A DNA stretch of 42,369 bases from JANRIZ01 sp033764445 (GTDB lineage Bacteria; Verrucomicrobiota; Verrucomicrobiia; JAWXBN01): contig JANRIZ010000146.1 in NCBI GenBank assembly GCA_033764445.1, forward strand, positions 1-42,369, given 5' to 3'. The notes below the pieces were generated by a model, which saw only the letters and a program-made list of their open reading frames with translations, was not told where the DNA came from and did not search any database. The position numbers and the translations under genes are program-made. This document shows, in pieces, positions 32,105 to 39,288 of this stretch (its first letter is position 1; every line of letters begins with the position of its first letter).

Positions 32105-32623
32105 TTATCCTCCGATGAGTTTGACGACAAAGGGCAGGAACTTCCGGCCTTTGTTCTGCCAGTTCTTGAGTTTGACCACACGGGACTGGGCATGCCGCCT
32201 GCCGGGACCAGGCATGCGCGCGGCCATCTGCTCCATACGCGTGACCCGGGCGGCGCCGGTATCCAGATGCGGCTGGAGATGCTCCTTGATAAATCCCGTG
32301 GCCAGCTTTTTGAGTTCCACCTCGGCCTCATAATGGTCCCGCCGGTCCCCGGGCACATAGACGGTGCGGATGGCTGAAAATGTCTTCAGCTGACGCAGCC
32401 CCTGGCTGGTGGCCCCCTTGCTCAAATTCAGACGCGTCATGATGTCGTCAAAGGCGAGGGACTCCTCGGTGATGAACAGCAGACCGTAGATTTCCCCGAT
32501 GGAACGGGGCTGGCCCAGCAAATCCGCCAGGCGCACAAAGAACTCAATGACTTCATGCTCAAGCTCATTGAGACCCGGCTCCGGGGCCGTTGGTTTTCCC
32601 GTCGTGCGTGAAAGGGCTGCCAC
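32105..32623 (-). CDS. GbsR/MarR-type winged-helix regulator
   Basis: A 172-residue regulator of the GbsR branch of the MarR superfamily. The N-terminal helix (LEHEVIEFFVRLADLLGQPRS) is followed by IGEIYGLLFITEESLAFDDI and the recognition part MTRLNLSKGATSQGLRQL, which is the characteristic GbsR winged helix. The wing follows with VYVPGDRRDHYEAEVEL. The C-terminal helix and a basic tail probably dimerise it. GTG at 32623 is used; TTG at 32629 is an alternative. The NusG paralogue follows with its ribosome-binding site inside this gene's end, suggesting that the regulator controls or is co-expressed with the antiterminator. Confidence 0.85.
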   Translation of the reverse strand: MAALSRTTGKPTAPEPGLNELEHEVIEFFVRLADLLGQPRSIGEIYGLLFITEESLAFDDIMTRLNLSKGATSQGLRQLKTFSAIRTVYVPGDRRDHYEAEVELKKLATGFIKEHLQPHLDTGAARVTRMEQMAARMPGPGRRHAQSRVVKLKNWQNKGRKFLPFVVKLIGG

Positions 32624-32751
32624 GACCAAAACCCTAGCAGGTTTCCCATTTAGTTCAATATAAAATGAACAAAATGATTGGACGGCGGCGGCTCCTCCAG
32701 ACAGGAACCATCGACGCCCCTGCTTTCCTGGGTTGCTGGCAAAGGTTCCCC

Positions 32752-34113
32752 CTACAGTTCGTATTCCTTCCCGCTTTCGGGGATCAGCCAGCGCAGCCGG
32801 TGTTCGTCGAGTTTCCCGGCAAACCAGTGCAGCGCCCCTTCGTCCCCATGAACCAGAACGGTCATGCGCGGTTTCACCCGGAGCACATAGTTCAGGAGAT
32901 CCTCCCGCTGTGCATGGGCGGTGAAATCAAAACTGTCCACCTCGCAACGGATCCGCTGGGGGCGGAGCCCGGGACTGAGCGCCACCTCGGTGCCCGCGGC
33001 GGCGGCGGCCTTCAGCAACCCGGCCGGCGACTCCGGATCAACGTAGCCGACAAAAAAGATTCCCGCATGGGGGCTGTCCAGAAACCGGCGGGCCAGGACA
33101 AAGGAATGGGTCGGCTCGGTCATCATCCCGGCGGAAACGGCAAAAATCCGTCCGCCGCCCAGTTTCATCGCCTTGGAGTCACTCATTTCGAGCACGTTGA
33201 GGTCGAGTGCCTCCATGAGGTTGAGCCGCGGCCACTGGCGCGGTGTGTCCATCGCCAGCCGGTCATACAGCCGGGTCACCTGTTTGCCCATGCCGCCGAT
33301 GAAGACTGTCGAGTGCGGGATCGTGTGGTTTTGCATCATCTGCCAGAGGATGGCCAGAACCTCCTGCTGTTTGCCCAGTGCAAAACACGGCAACAGCACG
33401 CTTCCCCCGGCCGCCAGAATCCGGGCGATGGACGCGGCCAGCCGCTCCACCTCGCGTTGCCGGGAATAGGGCTCGGGGCTCTCATGCAGACCCCGGGTGG
33501 TTTCAATCATGAGCACATCGGCGGGTTCCTCGGGAAAATCGGCCGCAGGCATGAGTGTCTGCGCCGTGAAATTCACGTCGCCGGTATAAAAAAGGGTCTC
33601 ACGCGGACTGCTCAACCGGATGCCGGCGGATCCAAGCACATGCCCGGCATCATAAAATTCGGCCGTAATCTCGGTCTCCGCCTCCCGGGTGGTGGGGCAA
33701 AAGGGACGGCGATACCGGATCGTCCGCCAGAATTCCTTGAGCTGATCAACCTGTTTGTGTGTGAAAAGGGGATAATCCGCTATGCCCCGCTCGTCCCGCT
33801 CCTTCATCATGACGTTGCACGAATTGTGCAGCATCAGGTCCGCCAGCTCCGCCGAGGCGGAGGTCATGTACACCTCGGCCTCCGCGTGGGCCCGCATGAG
33901 CACCGGCAGACTGCCCAGATGGTCCAGATGACAGTGGCTCAGAAAAATTCCATCAATGCTCTCATTTTTGATCAGATCGAGCCTCGGCATGGCGTCCCGA
34001 CCGGCCCCACGCGGATGCAGTCCGCAGTCCAGAACAAACCGCGCGTCGTCCAGGGTCACGCAATACGAATTGGCCCCGATTTCGGTGGCACGGGTCAGAT
34101 TGGTCAGTCGCAT
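32752..34113 (-). CDS. MBL-fold/beta-CASP RNA-processing nuclease-like protein
   Basis: A 453-residue metallo-beta-lactamase-fold protein. The zinc motif HCHLDH is at residues 60-65; downstream ligands are DAGHVLGSAG and TGDVNF, and a C-terminal HGDE is also present. Between them lies a beta-CASP domain (VLLPCFALGKQQEVLAIL, FIGGMGKQVTRLYD, IFAVSAGMMTE), the arrangement of bacterial YsiH-type and CPSF73-like nucleases. It should cleave RNA, though the target is unknown. It starts at ATG 34113, four bases after the glyoxalase gene on the same strand, so the two are probably one operon. Confidence 0.92.
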   Translation of the reverse strand: MRLTNLTRATEIGANSYCVTLDDARFVLDCGLHPRGAGRDAMPRLDLIKNESIDGIFLSHCHLDHLGSLPVLMRAHAEAEVYMTSASAELADLMLHNSCNVMMKERDERGIADYPLFTHKQVDQLKEFWRTIRYRRPFCPTTREAETEITAEFYDAGHVLGSAGIRLSSPRETLFYTGDVNFTAQTLMPAADFPEEPADVLMIETTRGLHESPEPYSRQREVERLAASIARILAAGGSVLLPCFALGKQQEVLAILWQMMQNHTIPHSTVFIGGMGKQVTRLYDRLAMDTPRQWPRLNLMEALDLNVLEMSDSKAMKLGGGRIFAVSAGMMTEPTHSFVLARRFLDSPHAGIFFVGYVDPESPAGLLKAAAAAGTEVALSPGLRPQRIRCEVDSFDFTAHAQREDLLNYVLRVKPRMTVLVHGDEGALHWFAGKLDEHRLRWLIPESGKEYEL

Positions 34114-34117
34114 CGGA

Positions 34118-34507
34118 TCACTTCTGCTTCCTCTGGATCAGCTCAATTTCGTAACCCTCCGGCGCATCGATGAAGGCAAAGGTCGTGCCGCTGGTCTGGG
34201 AGGTGGTGGGTCCGTCGGAGAGTTTCAACCCCTTGGACTCCAGGTGACGGACAAAGGCCGCCATGTCCTCGACCTCGAAGGCCAGATGGGTCAGATCCGC
34301 CTGGACCTGGACGGGGCCGCTGGCGGGGTAGTGGCAGATTTCAATGAGTTCCTCGCTCTGGGGTGCCTTCAAAAAGGCCAGTTCGGACCCGCGCGGCGAT
34401 TTGTGGCGGCTGACCTCCTCCAGGCCGAGAACCTCCCGGTAGAAGGTTACGGTCTTTTCGATGTCGTTGACCCGGTAACGGGTGTGGAGTAGCTTGGTGA
34501 CGGCCAT
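34118..34507 (-). CDS. gloA: Glyoxalase I (lactoylglutathione lyase-like, VOC family)
   Basis: A 129-residue vicinal-oxygen-chelate protein. It opens LLHTRYRVNDIEKTVTFYREVLGLE, very like bacterial GloA, and the metal ligands are in place: His in LLHTRYRV, Glu in ELIEICHY, His in LTHLAFEVED and Glu in GYEIELIQRK. It converts the methylglyoxal-glutathione hemithioacetal to S-lactoylglutathione. The ATG at 34507 fixes a normal length; the frame is open further upstream but has no GloA sequence. Other VOC enzymes with the same fold cannot be fully excluded. The MBL-fold gene follows after four bases. Confidence 0.85.
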   Translation of the reverse strand: MAVTKLLHTRYRVNDIEKTVTFYREVLGLEEVSRHKSPRGSELAFLKAPQSEELIEICHYPASGPVQVQADLTHLAFEVEDMAAFVRHLESKGLKLSDGPTTSQTSGTTFAFIDAPEGYEIELIQRKQK

Positions 34508-34556
34508 GGTTGAATGCTTTCTTGAGATGTTGCGTCGAACCATAATGCCAAGCTCC

Positions 34557-35258
34557 ATGAATTTCCACCGTTTTTTCCCGGCTCTGCTTCTGCTGCCTCT
34601 GATGATCGGCGGGTCTCCCCTCCCGTTACGGGCGGCGGCCCCGGAAAAGGCCGCCGTCTCCACCGGAAAAATCTCCCCGGGGGATTCCGAGGACAAGGTC
34701 CGCAAACTGATGGGGGCCCCGCGCGGTTCGATCACCCTGGCCTCGGGCGAAAAGGTGCTCAGTTATGATACGGGCGAAATCACCCTCCGCGCCGGCAAGG
34801 TCATCCTCATTGAAATTCTTCCGGGGGGCGTGGGCTGGGAATCCCTCCGCAAAAAAAACGATGCGGCCGTGGGCAAAGTGGAAAAAAACTCCGGCCGGGA
34901 TGCCCTCAAAAAACTGGTTCTCAGCCGGGAATACGCCACGGCCAAACCTCTCGACAAACTCGATGACCTCAGCCGGCTGGTCCGTTTTTTCCCGGACCTG
35001 GATGTCTCGAAAGAACTGGCCCAGGTCAACCGCGAAATCGAGGAATTCCGCAAACTCCAGGCCCAGGCCCAGATCGAATTGGAAAAACAACGCACGCTGG
35101 ACCGGGAAATCGAACTCGAACGCGAGCGCAACACGCCCACATGGTGGTACATCCCCGGCGGCACCAATGGCGGCAGTTTCTTCATGTTCGCCCCGCCGGG
35201 TCAGCGCAACAACGAGTGGGTCCCCAACGAGGTCGAGTTCTCCAAGGGCGGATATTAG
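34557..35258 (+). CDS. Exported protein with BamE/SmpA-like N-terminal motif
   Basis: A 233-residue protein with a signal peptide (FFPALLLLPLMIGGSPLPLRAAA). Residues about 35-85 (ISPGDSEDKVRKLMGAPRG, then ITLASGEKVLSYDTGEITL) have the pattern of the small BamE/SmpA-type fold, in which a glycine-started helix and an LGxP-like turn precede beta strands. Then come a helical region (LDKLDDLSRLVRFFPDLDVSK) and a coiled coil (QAQIELEKQRTLDREIELERE). A short aromatic/Gly tail (WWYIPGGTNGGSFFMFAPP) closes it. The function is unknown. The gene is divergent from gloA. The second half resembles envelope coiled-coil proteins found elsewhere in this window only in general character. Confidence 0.78.
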   Translation: MNFHRFFPALLLLPLMIGGSPLPLRAAAPEKAAVSTGKISPGDSEDKVRKLMGAPRGSITLASGEKVLSYDTGEITLRAGKVILIEILPGGVGWESLRKKNDAAVGKVEKNSGRDALKKLVLSREYATAKPLDKLDDLSRLVRFFPDLDVSKELAQVNREIEEFRKLQAQAQIELEKQRTLDREIELERERNTPTWWYIPGGTNGGSFFMFAPPGQRNNEWVPNEVEFSKGGY

Positions 35259-35275
35259 GAGCCGCGGAAGGTTGC

Positions 35276-35303
35276 CCGCAGATGGACGCAGATTCCTTTT
35301 TTT
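35276..35303 (+). repeat. CGCAGAT-family intergenic repeat, copy 4
   Basis: CCGCAGATGGACGCAGATTCC followed by seven T, 17 bases after the stop of the exported-protein gene and in the same orientation. It has the same layout as the copy at 16401 after the HAD gene: CGCAGAT words and then a T run. The rest of the 177-base gap has no recognisable feature. Confidence 0.6.
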
Positions 35304-35435
35304 GGTTTTTCAAAGGCAGCCCGACCGGGTTTGTTCCGCTATTCTGCCGTTCTGAAATGGTAGCCGAGCCAGAGAAATAAAATGCCTTGTGTTCAGTAAA
35401 AGCATTGACGAAACAGCATAAAAAACCTCTGCGGG

Positions 35436-35804
35436 TCAGGTTTCCCCCATCAGTCTGCTGTGATCAAACCGTTCACCCTCTGCCGCCACTTTCCCACCCC
35501 AGGAAATGACCTTGGCCTTCGCCCCGGCGGCCTCGGCCTCGGGGATCTGGTCATTCCGCACATAGGCCAGTGAAAGGCTCGTCCAGCCAATCTGATCATT
35601 GGGCTGCAAATGGGTGGCCATTTTCCCGGCCTCGATGGCTTCCGCAAAATGCCCCGTTTTGATGCAGGCCATGCAGAGGGCCTGCCACCCATCCACAAAC
35701 TCCGGGTCCGTCTCCACGGCCTTCCGATACAGGGCCACGGCGGCCTCGAGATTGCCCATCGCCACCTCGGCACTGGCGTCATCATAATAATCCACTGCTG
35801 TCAT
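35436..35804 (-). CDS. Small TPR protein
   Basis: A 122-residue protein with about three tetratricopeptide-like repeats (AMGNLEAAVALYRKAVETDPEF, GWQALCMACIKTGHFAEAIEAGK, QIGWTSLSLAYVRNDQIPEAEAAG), each with the small-residue and Gly/Ala/Tyr/Pro spacing of TPRs. The C-terminal tail (WGGKVAAEGERFDHSRLMGET) is not a TPR. It is soluble, has no signal peptide, and is probably a protein-interaction scaffold. It lies 42 bases after the nucleotidyltransferase stop, separated by a repeat. Its composition is host-like, so it may be older than the neighbouring nucleotidyltransferase pair. Confidence 0.82.
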   Translation of the reverse strand: MTAVDYYDDASAEVAMGNLEAAVALYRKAVETDPEFVDGWQALCMACIKTGHFAEAIEAGKMATHLQPNDQIGWTSLSLAYVRNDQIPEAEAAGAKAKVISWGGKVAAEGERFDHSRLMGET

Positions 35805-35812
35805 GGAGTGAA

Positions 35813-35842
35813 GTGAACAGGGAACAGGGATCAGTGAACAGT
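35813..35842. repeat. GTGAACAG intergenic repeat
   Basis: GTGAACAGGGAACAGGGATCAGTGAACAG is built from degenerate (G)AACAG and TCAGTGAACAG words in tandem. It fills the 42-base gap between the nucleotidyltransferase stop and the TPR start. Confidence 0.5.
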
Positions 35843-35846
35843 CTTT

Positions 35847-36389
35847 TTACTGACCAGACACCTTTTTCGCCAACTCGTGCAAATTGAGGCCAATGGTCGT
35901 TGCTTCCCTTTCCCCAAGCAGGGCCGTTTGAAAATGGTTTCTGATGTCTGCCAGGGAAACCAGTTTCTGGCCGATGATCGCCTCAAGCAGGGCCCAATCC
36001 TTGGGCCGGGCTATCAGGAGTTTGACCAGTGCCAAGTCCAATGGATGAAGCGCATAGACTCGATCAAATCCAGGAAATGGCACCAACCGCTCTTCCCATT
36101 TGCCCGGAAAGGTATCGGCGAGACCCGGGCTCACCACATCGGCGTAGTATCCTTTGACCTGAAAAAAAACACTGCGAACACCGATCGCATCCAAAATCAT
36201 TTTCGCCGTTTTTTCTTCGGCGGGAGTGAGGATAAAATCTGCATCCAGTGAGGATTCAATGGGTTTGCAGCATGTGTCGATATCGGGAAATGAGGCGAAA
36301 AGCGAAGCAGATCCGAAAATCACCACGCGTTCCAGATTGGTCATGGCCTTGATGGTCTGAACCAGAGTGGTCAATGACTGTAAACGCAT
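35847..36389 (-). CDS. Nucleotidyltransferase-fold protein (DUF6036-like)
   Basis: A 180-residue protein. The nucleotidyltransferase signature is VVIFGSASLF (Gly26-Ser27) followed by acidic residues in LDADFIL (Asp49, Asp51). Further segments, DVVSPGLADTFPGKWEERLVPF and VYALHPLDLALVKLLIARPKDW, match stand-alone nucleotidyltransferases annotated as DUF6036, many of which are toxin-like. The gene overlaps the upstream small gene by 19 bases, so the two are tightly coupled. A third carboxylate is not obvious. Toxin-antitoxin function is inferred from organisation, not shown by the sequence. Confidence 0.78.
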   Translation of the reverse strand: MRLQSLTTLVQTIKAMTNLERVVIFGSASLFASFPDIDTCCKPIESSLDADFILTPAEEKTAKMILDAIGVRSVFFQVKGYYADVVSPGLADTFPGKWEERLVPFPGFDRVYALHPLDLALVKLLIARPKDWALLEAIIGQKLVSLADIRNHFQTALLGEREATTIGLNLHELAKKVSGQ

Positions 36390-36679
36390 AAGTCAATGAT
36401 CCTATTCGATTCCTCTTTGTCCAACACCCCCGGAAACGGCGTATAACCCTGCATCTCGAGTGCGTCCTCCTTTGGCGACCTCAGAAAATCCATCAATTTT
36501 CGAAACTCCTCGGGATTTTCCCGCGCCCGGAGTATTCTTTCGCGCCACATCAACAAATGCCGTTTTCCATCATCACTCAGGGACATCCAGTGGTCGATGT
36601 TGTCCAGGGCGATCTGCAAAAGGGCCGGATTCTGTTCCAGCTTCGTCGCAATGGCCTTGTGCATTTCGTGGCTGAGCAT
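36371..36679 (-). CDS. Small helical partner of the nucleotidyltransferase, possible antitoxin
   Basis: A 102-residue, mostly alpha-helical protein. It opens MHKAIATKLEQNPALLQIALDN, continues with MWRERILRARENPEEFRKLM, and ends with DALEMQGYTPFPGVLDKEES. The pattern (IAxKLxxxPxLL near the start, a central W-x-IL helix, a PFxGVLxxEE end) recalls small genes I have seen beside nucleotidyltransferases in other phyla, but I cannot verify it here. There is no DNA-binding motif. It is the upstream gene of the pair and overlaps the nucleotidyltransferase by 19 bases. The ATG at 36679 lacks a good ribosome-binding site. Confidence 0.7.
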   Translation of the reverse strand: MLSHEMHKAIATKLEQNPALLQIALDNIDHWMSLSDDGKRHLLMWRERILRARENPEEFRKLMDFLRSPKEDALEMQGYTPFPGVLDKEESNRIIDLCVYSH

Positions 36680-36900
36680 GGGGACAGCATACGCTTACAG
36701 GGTTCGATGGTAAATTTTATTTTTCTAGACTGCCTTGACCCATACCGACCAGAGAGTGGAGAGAAAACACTTCGCCGAGGATGGAGGGAGGGAGGGAATG
36801 ACAGAGGGTCGGGGCCAACGGCACGGGACAAATCTATTGCCCCCGCTGGGAGCGGGATTCGGATTGCACCCCGGATTACGCACTTCTAGGATCGGGACCC

Positions 36901-37968
36901 ATGATTCCCGCCAACCCGCTCCTCGGCATCGCCTTCCACGCGGTGGGTGCCATTTCCGCCGCCTTGTGTTACACGCCCCAAAAGGCGACCCGTTTCTGGT
37001 CCTGGCAAACTTATTGGCTCGCGCAGGCCTCGGTTTGCTGGATCATTCTCCCGGTGTTGGTGGCCTGGCTGACAATCCCTGAAATCGGTACGGTCCTGTC
37101 CTTGGCCCCGCGGGGAGCCATGGTCCATGCGTTCCTGCTCGGGGCACTCTACGGGGTCGGCGGCACTGCATTTGGTCTGGCCATCCGGCATATCGGTTTT
37201 TCCCTGACCTACGCGGTTGCCATCGGCATTTCCTGCGTGCTGGGAACGCTTGTTCCGCCGCTCCTGTCGGGACAGCTTTTGCTGATCTTCGAAAAAACCG
37301 GTGCAAGCTGGGTCCTGTCGGGGATTGCCATCGGGGTGCTCGGCATTCTGGTTTCCGGCTGGGCCGGAAGGCTCAAGGAACTGGACTTGGCAGCCCAGGG
37401 CGGAGTCTCCACAGGCTTTGATCTGCGCCGCGGTCTTCCGCTGGTCATCCTTGCCGGAGTGCTCTCCGCTGTTTACGGCATGGCACTGGCCGCCGGCCAA
37501 CCGATCGCCGATGAGGCGGCGAGACACGGGGCGGGGGTTTTCCAGGGCAATATCATCTACATTTTTTCCAACAGTGGCGCCTTCCTGACCACGGCTCTTT
37601 ACAGCCTGTGGCTGCATACAAAACACAAAACCCTCGGAGAGTATGTCGAGCTTCCCGGCGGAACCGAAAAATCGGCACTGGCACGCAATTTTGCCATGGC
37701 TCTGCTCACCGGCTGCCTGTGGTACGGCCAGTTTTTCTTTTACGGTTTGGGCCATGTCCGGATGGGTTCCTACGAATTCAGCAGTTGGGCCATCCACATG
37801 ATCCTCCTGGTTCTCTTCAGTGCGTTCTCAGGACTCTTTTTGCGGGAATGGTCCGGCTGCCGCCCCCGCACCTGGATGACCTTGGGACTGGCCATCGGTG
37901 TCCTGATCGCGGCGGTTCTGGTCCTGACCTACGGCAATTTCCTCGGCGATGCCGTTGCCGGGCATTGA
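36901..37968 (+). CDS. rhaT: RhaT-family L-rhamnose/proton symporter-like transporter
   Basis: A 355-residue membrane transporter with about ten helices. The opening HAVGAISAALCYTPQKATRFWSW, LYGVGGTAFGLAIRHIGFSLTYAVAIGISCVLGT and LVPPLL are the hallmark blocks of the RhaT family. FQGNIIYIFSNSGAF, GEYVELPG and GCLWYGQFFFYGLG also match. It imports L-rhamnose or a related deoxysugar or lactate-like substrate with a proton. No rhamnose catabolism genes are visible in the window, so the substrate is uncertain. It starts at ATG 36901; the 221 bases before it contain a purine-rich tract and no gene. Confidence 0.9.
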   Translation: MIPANPLLGIAFHAVGAISAALCYTPQKATRFWSWQTYWLAQASVCWIILPVLVAWLTIPEIGTVLSLAPRGAMVHAFLLGALYGVGGTAFGLAIRHIGFSLTYAVAIGISCVLGTLVPPLLSGQLLLIFEKTGASWVLSGIAIGVLGILVSGWAGRLKELDLAAQGGVSTGFDLRRGLPLVILAGVLSAVYGMALAAGQPIADEAARHGAGVFQGNIIYIFSNSGAFLTTALYSLWLHTKHKTLGEYVELPGGTEKSALARNFAMALLTGCLWYGQFFFYGLGHVRMGSYEFSSWAIHMILLVLFSAFSGLFLREWSGCRPRTWMTLGLAIGVLIAAVLVLTYGNFLGDAVAGH

Positions 37969-38050
37969 ACCCGCCCGCACAAAGTCTTTGCCATTGCCCC
38001 TCGGGGGAACTTGTGGAAGGCTTCCGTGTTTGACGTTCCACCCAATTCCC

Positions 38051-39280
38051 ATGAACCCCTCCCGCCCCAGACGCAAACGCAAATGGCTCACGTTTCTCAT
38101 CTGGTTTTTCATTCTAGGGGGTCTCGGCGGCGGGGCCTGGTGGTACTTCAAGGGTCAGACCCGGACTGAACCGGAATATTTCACCTCCGAGGTCAAAAAG
38201 GGCGATCTGGAGGAATCGGTCACGGCCTCGGGCACGCTCCAGCCCACGGAATTTGTCGATGTGGGCGTCCAGGTCTCGGGCATTTTGCAGAAGATTTTTG
38301 TCAAGATGGGTGACCGTGTCCAAAAAGGCCAGTTGCTGGCGGAAATCGACCCGACGGTCCTCGCGGCCCGGGTCGAGCAGGACACGGCCAACCTCAAAAA
38401 TCTCCGTGCCCAGCTCGACTCCCGCCAGGCGTCCCTGACACTGGCCCGACAAAAACTCGACCGCAACCGGCGTCTGATCGAACTGGACGCGGTCAGTCAG
38501 GAAACGCTCCAGCAGACGGAGTCCGAACTGCTCAAGGCCCAGGCGGATATCGAGGCGCTCAAAGCCCAGATCGAATCCGCCGAAGGGACAATCCGGGCCA
38601 GTCAGGCCAATCTCAGTTACACCAAAATTTATGCGCCCATGGATGGCACGGTCGTCAATCTTTTCGCCAAGGAGGGGCAGACGCTCAACGCCAACCAGAC
38701 CACCCCCAATCTCATCCGTCTGGCGGTCCTCGAAATGATGACCGTCAATGCCAAGGTCAGTGAGGCGGATATCCAGAAAATCACCCCGGGCATGCGCGCG
38801 TATTTTACCACTCTCGGTGACTCGGAAAAGCGCTACTACGGCAATGTCTCCCGCGTGGACCCCACTCCCGAAAGCACGAACGCCCCGATCTTTTACAGCA
38901 CGCTCTTCGAGGTCAAAAACGAGGCGGGCTCCCTTAAACCGACCATGACGGCGCAGGTGTACTTCCTTCTCTCCGAGTCGAAGGACGTCCTGCTCATGCC
39001 GGGGGCGGCCCTCGATTTTTTTGAAAAGACCAAGGCGCTCGACGGACCCTCCAAAAAGGGCGGCAAAGAAGGCGACAAAGATTCCCGAAAGGTTTATGTC
39101 CTCAAGAATGGGGAACTGGTCGAAAAGTCCATCAAGGTCGGTCGTAAAAACCGTGCCAGCATCGAAATCGTCTCCGGCCTTTCCGAAAAGGACGAGGTGG
39201 TGGTCGGTCCCATGCCGCAACCGCCCGCCCAGGGTCAGCCGGCCAACACGACACGGAACAGACCCAAACGGTTCAAATAG
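38051..39280 (+). CDS. macA: MacA-like periplasmic adaptor protein
   Basis: A 409-residue membrane-fusion protein. A basic N-terminus and one transmembrane helix (about residues 13-31, LTFLIWFFILGGLGGGAWW) anchor it. The lipoyl half-motif (GTLQPTEFVDVGVQVSGIL, VKMGDRVQKGQLLAEIDP) is followed by a long coiled-coil hairpin. The second lipoyl half is SYTKIYAPMDGTVVNLF, and beta-barrel and membrane-proximal domains complete it. It links the MacB transporter to an outer-membrane channel. A Lys/Gly/Asp-rich insertion sits near residue 335 (KKGGKEGDKDSRK). The gene is eight bases upstream of macB. The exported substrate (macrolide, peptide or other) is unknown. Confidence 0.9.
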   Translation: MNPSRPRRKRKWLTFLIWFFILGGLGGGAWWYFKGQTRTEPEYFTSEVKKGDLEESVTASGTLQPTEFVDVGVQVSGILQKIFVKMGDRVQKGQLLAEIDPTVLAARVEQDTANLKNLRAQLDSRQASLTLARQKLDRNRRLIELDAVSQETLQQTESELLKAQADIEALKAQIESAEGTIRASQANLSYTKIYAPMDGTVVNLFAKEGQTLNANQTTPNLIRLAVLEMMTVNAKVSEADIQKITPGMRAYFTTLGDSEKRYYGNVSRVDPTPESTNAPIFYSTLFEVKNEAGSLKPTMTAQVYFLLSESKDVLLMPGAALDFFEKTKALDGPSKKGGKEGDKDSRKVYVLKNGELVEKSIKVGRKNRASIEIVSGLSEKDEVVVGPMPQPPAQGQPANTTRNRPKRFK

Positions 39281-39288
39281 GCTCGCCC

